From Streptomyces sp. A0642 (GTDB taxonomy: Bacteria; Actinomycetota; Actinomycetes; Streptomycetales; Streptomycetaceae): a stretch of DNA of 64,000 nucleotides. The stretch spans positions 1 to 64,000 of the forward strand of contig NZ_SSBL01000033.1 in NCBI RefSeq assembly GCF_004795105.1, in the 5' to 3' direction. The position numbers and the translations under genes were made by a program. This document shows positions 47,619 through 56,353 of this stretch, one piece after another. Below the pieces are notes generated by a model. It had not been told where the DNA came from. It saw only the letters and a program-made list of their open reading frames with translations, and did no database searches. Positions within the stretch are counted from its first letter, which is position 1. Each line of letters opens with the position of its first letter.

Positions 47619-50540
47619 ATGACCGCGCTCGTCATCTGCCACTTCGTCCTCGCCGCGTGCGCACGTCCGCTGGTGCGGCGGCTCGGCGCGCGCGCCTTCG
47701 TGGTTCTCGCGCTGCCCCCGGCCGCCACCACCTGCTGGGCGTTCGCCCAGTGGGACACGGCCGCCTCCGGCGCCTCGGTCACCTGGTCCTGGAAGTGGAT
47801 CCCCGCGTACGACGTCTCCGTCGCCCTGCGCCTGGACGCCCTCGCGGAACTCATGGTGCTGCTCGCGGCGGGCGTCGGCACGCTCGTCCTGCTCTACTGC
47901 GCCTCGTACTTCAGCGACGACACTCCGCAACTGGCGGGATTCGCGGGGAACCTGCTCGCCTTCGCCGGAGCCATGCTCGCCCTCGTCCTCAGCGACGACC
48001 TGATCACGCTCTACGTGTTCTGGGAGCTGACCACCGTCTTCTCCTACCTGCTGATCGGATACGACAGCGAGCAGCGCCACAGCCGCCGCTCCGCCCTCCA
48101 GGCGCTCACCGTCACCACCCTCGGCGGACTCGCCATGCTGGTCGGCTTCCTGATCATCGGTCAGGCGTCGGGCACCTACCGCCTCTCCGCGATCGTCGCC
48201 GACCCGCCGCACGCGAGCCTCGCCGTCTCCGTGGCCGTGGTGCTCGTCCTGTGCGGGGCCCTGTCGAAGTCGGCGATCTGGCCGTTCAGCCTCTGGCTCC
48301 CCAACGCCATGGCGGCGCCCACCCCCGTCAGCGCGTACCTGCACGCCGCGGCCATGGTCAAGGCCGGCGTCTACCTGGTCGCCCGGCTCGCCCCGGGCTT
48401 CGCCGACGTACCCGTGTGGCGCCCCGTCGTGATGGTCCTGGGCGGCGCGACGATGCTCCTCGGCGGCTGGCGGGCCCTGCGGCTCAACGACCTGAAACTC
48501 GTCCTCGCCTACGGAACCGTCAGCCAGCTCGGCTTCCTCACCCTGCTCGCCGGCGTGGGCAACCGGGACGCCGCACTGGCCGCCGCGGTCATGATCCTGG
48601 CCCACGCCCTGTTCAAGGCGCCGCTGTTCCTCGTCACCGGCATCGTCGACCACGCGGCCGGCACCCGGGACCTGCGCCGGCTCTCCGGCGTCGGGCGGTC
48701 GCTGCCGCACGTCTGCGCCGTCGCCGTGACCGCCGCCGCCTCCATGGCCGCCCTGCCCCCGCTGCTCGGCTTCGCCGCGAAGGAGGCCGCCTTCGAGGCA
48801 CTGCTGCACGGCGACACCGCCGACCGCTGGGCGCTGGGCGTCGCGGTGGCGGGATCGACGCTGACCGTCGCGTACACCGTCCGGTTCGTCTGGGGCGCCT
48901 TCTGGCGCAAGCCCGGCGTCGCCGACACCCCCGTCCACCGGGTCGGCTGGGTCTTCCTCACCGCGCCCGGCCTGCTGGCCGGCTGCGGGCTCGTCCTGGG
49001 CCCCGGCGTCGGCTGGACGGACCGGCTGCTGAGCGCGTACGCGGACGTCTTCCCCGCCCCCGCCCACCCGTTCCACCTCGCGCTCTGGCACGGCTGGGGC
49101 ACCGCCCTGCTCCTCTCGTGCGTCGCCACGGCCGGCGGTGCAGTGCTCTTCGCCCTGCGCGGCGGGGTCACCCCGCTCTCCCGGAAGATCGCCTGGCCCA
49201 CCGCGGACAGCGTCTTCAACCAGTCGCTGCTGGGCCTGGAACGGCTTTCCCTCCAGATCACCGGATTCGTCCAGCGCGGCTCCCTGTCGGTCTACCTCGC
49301 CACCACCCTGCTCGTGGTGCTCGCCGGCCAGCTCACCGTGCTCGGCGTCGACCGGCCCTGGCGCGGGGCCGCGGCGCCGCGCCTCTGGGACGTACCGCTG
49401 CAGGGCGCCCTCGCGGTCCTGACCTCCGCGGCCGCGCTGTCCTGCCTGACCGTCAGCCGGCGCATGAAGGCGGTGGTGCTGGCCGGACTCACCGGCTACG
49501 GAACCGCGCTGCTCTTCGTCATCCAGGGCGGTCCCGACCTGGCGCTCACGCAGTTCTGCGTGGAGACCGTGTCGATGGTCGTGTTCGTGCTGGTGCTGCG
49601 GCGGATGCCGGTGCACTTCCAGGAGTCGGGGAGCACCTGGCGGCGGGCCGTCCGCATCCCGGTGGCCCTGGCCGCGGCGGCGACCGTGAGCGTCGTGGTG
49701 TGGGTCGCGGCGGCCGCGCGCACCGCGGAGCCGGCGGGCGCCGCCATGGTCGAGGAGACCGCGCACCACGGCCTCAAGGACGTGGTGGCCACCATCCTGG
49801 TCGACCTCCGGGCCTGGGACACCATGGGGGAGTCCGCCGTCCTCGCCGCGGCCGCGATCGGCGTGACGAGCCTCATCTACCTCCACCGCCGGGCCGAGGG
49901 AACGGCGGCCCCCCTGGAGAAGCGGGGGCGCACCGCCTGGTCGGTGACCACGCCGCCGCTGACGGGGGTGCCGCCGGGCGACGAAGGGGGGCCCGAGCGA
50001 GGCTGGCTGGCGGCCGGTGCCACCCTGGCGCCCGAACACCGCTCCGTCGTCTTCGAGGTGGTGGCCCGGCTGCTGTTCCACCCGATCCTGGTGCTCTCGC
50101 TGTATCTCCTGTTCTGCGCGGAGAACATGCCCGGCGGCGGATTCGTCGCCGGACTGGTCGCCGGGGTCGCCCTGATCACCCGCTACCTGGCGGGCGGCCG
50201 CTTCGAACTCGCCGAGGCCGCGCCCCTGCAACCCGGACTGTTCACCGGACTCGGCCTGTTCATGTCCACCGGAGTGGCGCTGCTCGGCCTCACCGACGGA
50301 ACGGTCCTGCACGCCTGGACCCACCACGGGCACCTGCCGCTGATCGGCGACTACCACATCGGCACGCCGGTGATCTTCGACTGCGGGGTCTATCTGCTGG
50401 TCCTGGGCGTCGTGCTGGACATCGTCCGGGCCCTCGGTGCCAAGGTCGACCGGCAGATCGAGCGGGCCGCGGCCGTCCAGGCGGCGGCTGCCGGGAGCAC
50501 GGCGGGACCCGCTCCCGAGACGGGAGGCGCCACCCCGTGA
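47619..50540 (+). CDS. mrpA: Na+/H+ antiporter subunit MrpA (A/B fusion)
   Basis: A 973-residue membrane protein with about 20 helices, the largest subunit of the Mrp cation/proton antiporter. The proton-channel core related to complex I subunit NuoL has ALVLSDDLITLYVFWELTTV, the conserved lysine in LSKSAIWPFSLWLPNAM, and HAAAMVKAGVYLVAR. From about residue 805 (SVVFEVVARLLFHPILVLSL) the protein continues into an MrpB-like domain, which explains the absence of a separate mrpB. The ATG at 47619 has no good ribosome site. It overlaps mrpC by 4 bp. The complex exports Na+ and supports pH homeostasis. Confidence 0.92.
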   Translation: MTALVICHFVLAACARPLVRRLGARAFVVLALPPAATTCWAFAQWDTAASGASVTWSWKWIPAYDVSVALRLDALAELMVLLAAGVGTLVLLYCASYFSDDTPQLAGFAGNLLAFAGAMLALVLSDDLITLYVFWELTTVFSYLLIGYDSEQRHSRRSALQALTVTTLGGLAMLVGFLIIGQASGTYRLSAIVADPPHASLAVSVAVVLVLCGALSKSAIWPFSLWLPNAMAAPTPVSAYLHAAAMVKAGVYLVARLAPGFADVPVWRPVVMVLGGATMLLGGWRALRLNDLKLVLAYGTVSQLGFLTLLAGVGNRDAALAAAVMILAHALFKAPLFLVTGIVDHAAGTRDLRRLSGVGRSLPHVCAVAVTAAASMAALPPLLGFAAKEAAFEALLHGDTADRWALGVAVAGSTLTVAYTVRFVWGAFWRKPGVADTPVHRVGWVFLTAPGLLAGCGLVLGPGVGWTDRLLSAYADVFPAPAHPFHLALWHGWGTALLLSCVATAGGAVLFALRGGVTPLSRKIAWPTADSVFNQSLLGLERLSLQITGFVQRGSLSVYLATTLLVVLAGQLTVLGVDRPWRGAAAPRLWDVPLQGALAVLTSAAALSCLTVSRRMKAVVLAGLTGYGTALLFVIQGGPDLALTQFCVETVSMVVFVLVLRRMPVHFQESGSTWRRAVRIPVALAAAATVSVVVWVAAAARTAEPAGAAMVEETAHHGLKDVVATILVDLRAWDTMGESAVLAAAAIGVTSLIYLHRRAEGTAAPLEKRGRTAWSVTTPPLTGVPPGDEGGPERGWLAAGATLAPEHRSVVFEVVARLLFHPILVLSLYLLFCAENMPGGGFVAGLVAGVALITRYLAGGRFELAEAAPLQPGLFTGLGLFMSTGVALLGLTDGTVLHAWTHHGHLPLIGDYHIGTPVIFDCGVYLLVLGVVLDIVRALGAKVDRQIERAAAVQAAAAGSTAGPAPETGGATP

Positions 50541-51193
50541 CCGTCAGCGTCTCGCTCCTCGCCACCGCCGCGGTCCTGTGCGCGGTCGGCGGCATCCTCA
50601 TGCTCACCCGGCCCCTGACCCGCATCCTGCTCGGCGCGGTGATCGCGGGCAACGGCATCAACCTGCTCGTCCTGTCCGCCACCGGATCGGCCGGCCGCGA
50701 GCCCTTGCTGTACGGCGTCGACCTGGGCCGGGTCACCGACCCGCTGCCCCAGGCCATCGCCCTCACCGCGATCGTCATCACCCTGGCCACCACCGCGTTC
50801 CTCCTCGCCATGGCCTACCGCAGCCACCAGCTGACCGGCACCGACGAGGTGCACGACGACGACGAGGACCGGCGCATCGCGCTGCGCGCCGAGGTGCTGG
50901 GGGAGCGCGACGAACTGCGCGAACAGTACCGGGCGGAGTCCGGCCGCACGCCCGAGGAACGCCACCGCTACCGCGAGGACCGCCGCCGTCTCCGGGGCCG
51001 GCTCCGCGCCGACCGCGCCCTCCAGGCCCGCGGCCGGGACGCGAGCGGCGACCTGTGGCACGACGTCCTGGGCGCGGACCCGGAGGACTACGCGGACGCA
51101 CGGGCCGGCCAGGCTCCCGACACCTCCGACGCGGGCGAAGCCCCCAACGACCCCGAAGCCACCGACGACGCGAACCGAGGAGACACCGGGTGA
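50537..51193 (+). CDS. mrpC: Na+/H+ antiporter subunit MrpC with long charged tail
   Basis: A 218-residue subunit related to complex I NuoK. Three membrane helices lie in residues 1-95 (LLATAAVLCAVGGILMLTR; ILLGAVIAGNGINLLVLSA; ALTAIVITLATTAFLLAMAY). The remaining 120 residues form a highly charged Arg/Glu/Asp tail, making it about twice the usual MrpC length. The GTG at 50537 overlaps the mrpA stop (GTGA), and the stop overlaps mrpD. Confidence 0.9.
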   Translation: MTVSVSLLATAAVLCAVGGILMLTRPLTRILLGAVIAGNGINLLVLSATGSAGREPLLYGVDLGRVTDPLPQAIALTAIVITLATTAFLLAMAYRSHQLTGTDEVHDDDEDRRIALRAEVLGERDELREQYRAESGRTPEERHRYREDRRRLRGRLRADRALQARGRDASGDLWHDVLGADPEDYADARAGQAPDTSDAGEAPNDPEATDDANRGDTG

Positions 51194-52842
51194 ACGCACT
51201 CGTCCCCCTGCCGGTGCTGCTGCCGCTCAGCGCCACCGGCCTGAGCCTCGCCTTCGGCACCCGGCTCAAACGGTTCCAGCGCTTCATCAGCGTCGCCGTG
51301 CTCACCGCCGTACTGGGGCTCTCGATCGCCCTGATGATCGCCGCCGACAGGGACGGCCCGCTCACCGTGCACCTCGGCGACTTCGCCCCGCCGCTCGGCA
51401 TCACCCTGGTCGCCGACCGGCTCTCGGGCCTGATGCTCACCGTCTCCTCGGCCGTCACCCTCTGCGTCCTCGTCTACTCCCTGGGCCAGGGCATGGCCGA
51501 CCGGGACGAGGAGACACCGGTCGCCGTCTTCCACCCCGCCTACCTGATCCTGGTGGCCGGGGTCTCCTGCACCTTCCTCGCCGGCGACCTCGTCAACCTG
51601 TACGTCGGCTTCGAGATCATGCTGGTCGCCAGCTTCGTCCTGCTCACCCTCGGCGGCACCGGACCCCGCATCCGGGCGGGCTCCACGTACGTGATCATCT
51701 CCCTGTTCTCCTCGATGCTCTTCCTCACCGCCATCGCCATGACGTACGCGGCCACCGGCACCGCCAACTTCGCCCAGCTCGCCGGCCGTCTGGCCGCGCT
51801 CCCGCTGGGCGTCCAGACCCTGATCCAGGCGACGCTGCTCACCGTCTTCGCCATCAAGGCCGCCGTCTTCCCCCTCGCCGCCTGGCTCCCCGACTCCTAC
51901 CCGACCGCACCGGCGCCCGTCACCGCCGTGTTCGCCGGACTGCTCACCAAGGTCGGCGTCTACTGCATGCTGCGCACCGAGACCCTGCTCTTCCCCGGCA
52001 ACCGGCTCGGCGACCTGCTGCTGGCCGTGGCGCTCGCCTCGATGACCGTCGGCATCCTGGGAGCTGTCGCCCAGACCGACCTCAAGAGACTGCTCTCCTT
52101 CACCCTCATCAGCCACATCGGCTACATGGTCTTCGGGATCGGCCTCGCGACCCGGCAGGCGTACAGCGGCGCCATCGTCTACGTCGTCCACCACATCACC
52201 GTCCAGACCACGCTGTTCCTGGTGGCCGGACTGATCGAACGGCGGGGCGGCACCACCGAACTCACCCGGCTCGGCGGCATCGCCCGCGCCGCTCCGCTGC
52301 TGGCCGTCCTCTTCTTCGTACCTGCGATGAACCTGGCGGGCATTCCGCCGCTCTCCGGCTTCATCGGCAAGCTCGGACTGATGCGGGCCGGTGTCGCCGA
52401 CGGCAGCGTCTGGGCCTGGGTGCTGGTCACCGGATCCGCGGTGACCAGCCTGCTCACGCTCTACGTGATGGCCAAGGTCTGGAACCTGGCGTTCTGGCGG
52501 GCAGCACCCCCCGGCCAGGCCGCGCACGGCACGGTCCTGGAGTCGGACGACGACAGCGACGACGACAGCGACCCGGGCCCCGACCGGATGCACGGCACCG
52601 GCGACGAAGGGGTACGCCCCCGCCACGAGCCGGCCGGCCGGGCGGTCGCGGCCACCCTCCACGGCCATGCCGTCACGACGACGACCACACTTCCCTACCC
52701 CATGACCTGGGCCACCGCGGCGACGGTCACGCTCGGCCTCGCCTTCACCGTCTTCGCCGGACCGCTGACCTCGTACACCGACCGCGCGGCCGCCGAACTC
52801 CTCGCGCGCGTCCCCTACACCGAGGCGGTGCTCGGCCGGTGA
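51190..52842 (+). CDS. mrpD: Na+/H+ antiporter subunit MrpD
   Basis: A 550-residue NuoM/N-like membrane subunit with about 14 helices. Proton-channel motifs include DLVNLYVGFEIMLVASFVLL with the conserved glutamate, AIKAAVFPLAAWLPDSYPTA with the conserved lysine, and FAGLLTKVGVYCML. Before the last helix there is an acidic insert, ESDDDSDDDSDPGPD (about residue 452). Overlaps of 4 bp at both ends show coupled translation with mrpC and mrpE. The GTG at 51190 is the start. Confidence 0.92.
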   Translation: MNALVPLPVLLPLSATGLSLAFGTRLKRFQRFISVAVLTAVLGLSIALMIAADRDGPLTVHLGDFAPPLGITLVADRLSGLMLTVSSAVTLCVLVYSLGQGMADRDEETPVAVFHPAYLILVAGVSCTFLAGDLVNLYVGFEIMLVASFVLLTLGGTGPRIRAGSTYVIISLFSSMLFLTAIAMTYAATGTANFAQLAGRLAALPLGVQTLIQATLLTVFAIKAAVFPLAAWLPDSYPTAPAPVTAVFAGLLTKVGVYCMLRTETLLFPGNRLGDLLLAVALASMTVGILGAVAQTDLKRLLSFTLISHIGYMVFGIGLATRQAYSGAIVYVVHHITVQTTLFLVAGLIERRGGTTELTRLGGIARAAPLLAVLFFVPAMNLAGIPPLSGFIGKLGLMRAGVADGSVWAWVLVTGSAVTSLLTLYVMAKVWNLAFWRAAPPGQAAHGTVLESDDDSDDDSDPGPDRMHGTGDEGVRPRHEPAGRAVAATLHGHAVTTTTTLPYPMTWATAATVTLGLAFTVFAGPLTSYTDRAAAELLARVPYTEAVLGR

Positions 52843-53480
52843 AACCCCTGATCACGTTCTCCTGCCGCAACAAGGAACTACCCCCGTTCAGCTGCGAGTT
52901 CGGCGGCCGCCGAGCGCGCGTGCTCGACCTCCCGCTGCTCGCCTGGCTCACCCTCATCTGGGTACTGCTCTGGTCCAGCCTGAACTGGGCCAACGTGCTG
53001 ACCGGCGCCGTGCTCGCGGTCGCCGTCTGTCTGGCCTTTCCCCTGCCGAAGGTCGATCTGGGGCTACGGCTGCACCCCTGGGGCATCCTGCGGCTGGCCG
53101 GCTATCTGCTCTACGACATGTACACCTCCGGCGTCCGGGTCACCCGGCAGATCTTCGAGGAACACCCGCACCGGGCCGCCGTCATCGCCGTACCTCTGCG
53201 CTGCCGCTCCGACCTGATGCTCGCCGCGACCGCCGTCGCGGTGTCGAACGTGCCGGGCGGATCGATCGTCGAGGTGCGCCGCGCCACCGCCACCCTCTTC
53301 CTGCACGTCCTGGACGCGGACCGGCCCGCCGCGCTGGACGCGGCCCGGCAGTCCGTCTGGCGCATGGAGGAGCTGACCGTCCGGGCCTTCGGCACCCGCG
53401 ACGAGATCGACCGTGTCGCCGAACCGCCCCCCTCCGCGCCCGACGGCGGGCGGCCGGGACCCCAGAAGGAGAGCACATGA
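52839..53480 (+). CDS. mrpE: Na+/H+ antiporter subunit MrpE
   Basis: A 213-residue subunit with an N-terminal hydrophobic pair of helices (LPLLAWLTLIWVLLWSSLNWANV; VLAVAVCLAFPLP), then the soluble MrpE domain with YLLYDMYTSGVRVTRQIF, IAVPLRCRSDLMLAATAVAV and PGGSIVEVRR. The N-terminus is basic and includes Cys and Lys before the first helix. The GTG at 52839 overlaps the mrpD stop (GTGA). Confidence 0.9.
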   Translation: MKPLITFSCRNKELPPFSCEFGGRRARVLDLPLLAWLTLIWVLLWSSLNWANVLTGAVLAVAVCLAFPLPKVDLGLRLHPWGILRLAGYLLYDMYTSGVRVTRQIFEEHPHRAAVIAVPLRCRSDLMLAATAVAVSNVPGGSIVEVRRATATLFLHVLDADRPAALDAARQSVWRMEELTVRAFGTRDEIDRVAEPPPSAPDGGRPGPQKEST

Positions 53481-53794
53481 GCGCGCCGGAGACCGTCGAC
53501 CGGGTCCTGCTGACCACGGCCGTCGTGCTGATCGTCGTAGCCGGAGCATGCCTGCTGGTCCGCATCCGGCGCGGCCCCTCCATGCTGGACCGGGCGATCG
53601 CCCTGGACGTCTGCGCGGCGCTCATCATCGCCGGGCTCGGCGCCAAGTCCGCCTTCGCGCGGGACCCGTTCTACTTCCCGGTCATGCTGGTGCTGGCCTT
53701 CCTCGGATTCACCGGCTCGGTCGGTATCGCGCGCTTCATCGCGGTGCGCGACCGGCCGTCGGGCGGACCGCGGGACGACAAGGAGGCGCGATGA
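53477..53794 (+). CDS. mrpF: Na+/H+ antiporter subunit MrpF
   Basis: A 105-residue subunit with three membrane helices: VLLTTAVVLIVVAGACLLV, MLDRAIALDVCAALIIAGLG and FPVMLVLAFLGFTGSVGIA. The RIRRGPSMLDRAIALD motif after the first helix is the MrpF signature. It is coupled by 4-bp overlaps to mrpE and mrpG. Confidence 0.92.
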   Translation: MSAPETVDRVLLTTAVVLIVVAGACLLVRIRRGPSMLDRAIALDVCAALIIAGLGAKSAFARDPFYFPVMLVLAFLGFTGSVGIARFIAVRDRPSGGPRDDKEAR

Positions 53795-54144
53795 GCCTCT
53801 GGCTCCAGATCCTGGACACGGCGGGCGCCGTCGTGCTGCTGATCGGCGCGGCCGTCTGCCTGCTCGGCGTGATCGGCATGCTGCGGCTCCCGGACGTCCT
53901 GTCCCGCAGCCACGCCGCGACCAAGCCGCAGTCCCTCGGCATGCTCCTGGTGCTGGCCGGGGTCGCGCTGCGGCTGCGCAGCGGCATGGACCTCGCGACG
54001 CTGGGTCTGATCGGCTTCTTCCAGATGATGACCGGCCCGGTCGCCGCGCACCTGGTCGCCCGCTCCGCCTACCGCACGGGCCACATCGACCACGGCGAAC
54101 TGCTCTTCGACGAACTGGACGAGCAGCTCACCGAGGAGAGCTGA
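53791..54144 (+). CDS. mrpG: Na+/H+ antiporter subunit MrpG
   Basis: A 117-residue subunit with three membrane helices. The MrpG signature is GVIGMLRLPDVLSRSHAATK, followed by LGMLLVLAGVALRLR and GLIGFFQMMTGPVAAHLVAR. It completes the mrpACDEFG operon. The ATG at 53791 overlaps the mrpF stop, and AGGAGG lies 5 nt upstream. No clear terminator follows before the convergent lipoprotein gene at 54194. Confidence 0.92.
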   Translation: MSLWLQILDTAGAVVLLIGAAVCLLGVIGMLRLPDVLSRSHAATKPQSLGMLLVLAGVALRLRSGMDLATLGLIGFFQMMTGPVAAHLVARSAYRTGHIDHGELLFDELDEQLTEES

Positions 54145-54193
54145 CCCCGGCACCGGACGCGGTGCGCCCCGGTACGGGACCGGCGGCGTCGTC

Positions 54194-54847
54194 CTACCGG
54201 GCGGCCGGCTTCGGCGCCGGGCGCTCCAGCGGCGTCCGCCGGATGCCGGTGATGACCCAGGTGCCGTCCCTCTTGGCCAGGTTCACTGTGCGGTGCTCGG
54301 TGTACGGGATGCCCACCGCCAGGCCGCCCTTCTTGAGGTACGCGGGGTCGCCCGCGGTGAACTCGAAGACGGTGTCCATCTCGGCCTTGGCGGTCCTGCG
54401 GTCCCGGTAGACGGTCGACCGGTACCAGGCGACCTTCCGCTGTCGCGTGGCGAGCGCGTTGTCCCGGAAGAACGCGGTCACTTTCGTGCCGTAGTTCTGG
54501 GCGTCGAGGGACTTTCTGAACTCGGTTCCGTAGAAGGTGAGTTCCTTCTTCACGCTCTCGGCGACCGACGCGCTGCTGCGGCCGTCGACCGTGCCCGAGT
54601 GCAGCACGACGGTCCTGCGGATCGCGCTGACGTCGCGGTCGTCGTCCGCCAGGGTCTCGATGGTCTCGCCGTCGGCGCCGATGAGCGTCCACAGGGAGCG
54701 GTTCTCCGGGCCGGTGGGAGGTCCCCCCTGCCGTGCGGCGGGGGAGGCGGGTGGGTCCGCGGCTGATGTCCCGAAATCGCAGCCGCTGAAGAAGAGCACG
54801 GCGAGTGCGGGCAGGACGAAGCGGGTGGCGAGGCGGCGTGCGCGCAT
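54194..54847 (-). CDS. Predicted lipoprotein of unknown function
   Basis: A 217-residue secreted lipoprotein. The signal peptide is RARRLATRFVLPALAVLFFS with the lipobox FSGC at about residues 19-22, then a Pro/Gly-rich linker. The mature part has a mixed fold ending in VNLAKRDGTWVITGIRR, a pattern like NTF2/SnoaL-type accessory domains, but this is tentative. The ATG at 54847 was chosen over an upstream in-frame start at 54967 because it opens the signal peptide. It is 67 bp downstream of the GH16 gene on the same strand and might be co-transcribed. Function unknown. Confidence 0.7.
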   Translation of the reverse strand: MRARRLATRFVLPALAVLFFSGCDFGTSAADPPASPAARQGGPPTGPENRSLWTLIGADGETIETLADDDRDVSAIRRTVVLHSGTVDGRSSASVAESVKKELTFYGTEFRKSLDAQNYGTKVTAFFRDNALATRQRKVAWYRSTVYRDRRTAKAEMDTVFEFTAGDPAYLKKGGLAVGIPYTEHRTVNLAKRDGTWVITGIRRTPLERPAPKPAAR

Positions 54848-54914
54848 GGGCGGGGGCTCCTGGGTGGGTGGCGCGCCCCCGTGGCCGGGGCGCGCCGTGG
54901 GTGGCAGCGGTGAC

Positions 54915-56198
54915 TCAGGCCGCCGGCTCGGGCGTCCACTGGCTCGTCCAGTAGCCGGCCGGCACATTGCCCTGCTCGACGTACCCGGTCAGGCCCTCGG
55001 TGTGCGCGTAGCCGCCGGACGCGCGGTTCTTGAGGCGCAGGTGGCCCGCATAGGACTCCTGCGTCCAGTCGGCAGCGGGCGCGTTGGAAGACACGGTGCC
55101 GTAGTGGACGTAACCGTCGGACCCGGAGGTCAGGTAGTCGCCGGTCCAGCGGTTGCGGAAGCGGGTGTAGCCGGCCTGGGTGGTCTCCGGGGCCCACTGG
55201 GAGCTCCAGGCGGTGGCGGGCGGGGCGCCGTACTCGGCCTTCCCTGTCTTGTTCTCGATGTGCAGGTACTGCGAGGTCTGACGGTTCTTCAGCCGCTCGT
55301 ACCCGTTGTCGCCGTATCCGCCGTCCTTCTTCCACACGCGCAGGTAGTCCACGCTCCAGGACTTGGGCCAGACGTCGTTGTGCTGGCCCGATCCGGCGTC
55401 CGTGTAGATGCCCATGATCATGCCCATCGGCATGTTGGGGGCATCGTTGATGGTCTTGTACAGCTGGTTGTCGTAGTAGAAGTCGAGGCGGGTGGGCGTC
55501 CAGTTCATCCCGTAGACGTGGTACTCCTCGGTGGGCTCGCCGGTGGGCACCGGGTCCTCGTGCAAGGCCCACGAGCCGAGGAAGTCCGGGTCGCCCCAGC
55601 CGTACGCGGCGATCCGCCAGGTGTCCGGCTTGCTGAAGAACGTCTCGATCATGTCGATCTCGGCGTTGGCCGACGTACTGCTCGTGTCCTCCGTGCCCAC
55701 CAGCCACAAGGCTTGGTGGCCCCCGCCGCCGACGTCGGAGAGCTTGGCCCGGGTCTCGACGTAGCCGTACTGGGTGGAGTAACCGTTGAAGTCGGGCTCG
55801 TGGTGGTCGTTGGGCATCGCGTAGTTGAACCGGTGCCACCAGTCCTTGTCGTACGTCTGGATGCTGGAGATCTTCACCGTGCCGTCGTAGGCGGGGTTCC
55901 AGGCCGGGGTGTCCTTGTCGACGCGCTCCGTGAGCACCCCGTTCGCGACGGTGTACCGGGCTCGGGCCTTCTCGCGGTCGGACGTCCAGTGGGGGAGGTA
56001 GTACGGCAGCCACTTGTCCGCGCTCAGGGAACTGCCGCTGAACTCCTCCTGGAAATCCAAAGTGTAGCCCGGCTTGTCCGTCGGATTGGCGGGAAAGTCC
56101 GCGGCCGAGGCGGCGGGGGCGGCGGTCAGTGCTCCCAGGACGCCGAGTGCGGTGGACAGCACTCCCAGCAGGGGGGTGCGCAGGCGGCGGTGGATCAA
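54915..56198 (-). CDS. Secreted GH16 glycoside hydrolase with C-terminal triple repeat
   Basis: A 427-residue exported enzyme of the laminarinase/agarase/lichenase family. The signal peptide ends near AAPAASAADF (residue 33). The catalytic motif is AEIDMIETF, giving the ExDxxE pair of glutamates, with WYYLPHW-like aromatic strands before it and SWSVDYLRVWKK at the domain end. The final 135 residues are three related units of about 45 residues (LKNRQTSQYLHIENK; FRNRWTGDYLTSG; LKNRASGGYAHTEG), probably a beta-trefoil carbohydrate-binding module. The TTG at 56198 has AAGGAG 5 nt upstream. A ROK-type operator lies about 100 bp upstream. The substrate may be a beta-1,3-, mixed-linkage or algal galactan. 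Confidence 0.88.
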   Translation of the reverse strand: MIHRRLRTPLLGVLSTALGVLGALTAAPAASAADFPANPTDKPGYTLDFQEEFSGSSLSADKWLPYYLPHWTSDREKARARYTVANGVLTERVDKDTPAWNPAYDGTVKISSIQTYDKDWWHRFNYAMPNDHHEPDFNGYSTQYGYVETRAKLSDVGGGGHQALWLVGTEDTSSTSANAEIDMIETFFSKPDTWRIAAYGWGDPDFLGSWALHEDPVPTGEPTEEYHVYGMNWTPTRLDFYYDNQLYKTINDAPNMPMGMIMGIYTDAGSGQHNDVWPKSWSVDYLRVWKKDGGYGDNGYERLKNRQTSQYLHIENKTGKAEYGAPPATAWSSQWAPETTQAGYTRFRNRWTGDYLTSGSDGYVHYGTVSSNAPAADWTQESYAGHLRLKNRASGGYAHTEGLTGYVEQGNVPAGYWTSQWTPEPAA

Positions 56199-56290
56199 CG
56201 TGGCTCCTTCGGGACGGAGTTCAGAGGCCACGGCCGCCGCTGTGGCGACAGGACGACACGGCCGACGCAGGCGGCACAGCCGGAGGCTTC

Positions 56291-56309
56291 CGAAAGAAAC
56301 TTTCCTGCG
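56291..56309. promoter_or_regulatory. ROK-type operator before the GH16 gene
   Basis: CGAAAGAAACTTTCCTGCG is an imperfect inverted repeat (7 of 9 arm positions paired around a central C) that matches the perfect repeat at 57585-57603. It sits 93 bp before the GH16 start. Confidence 0.65.
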
Positions 56310-56353
56310 TAATGTGGCGTCAGTTCCGCCCGCTGTCAACAGGCGCGTGAGCT

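Noticed and set aside
47448..50357. 969-codon open frame antisense to mrpA
   Set aside because: Hydrophilic Gly/Arg/Glu-rich translation opposite an unmistakable membrane protein.
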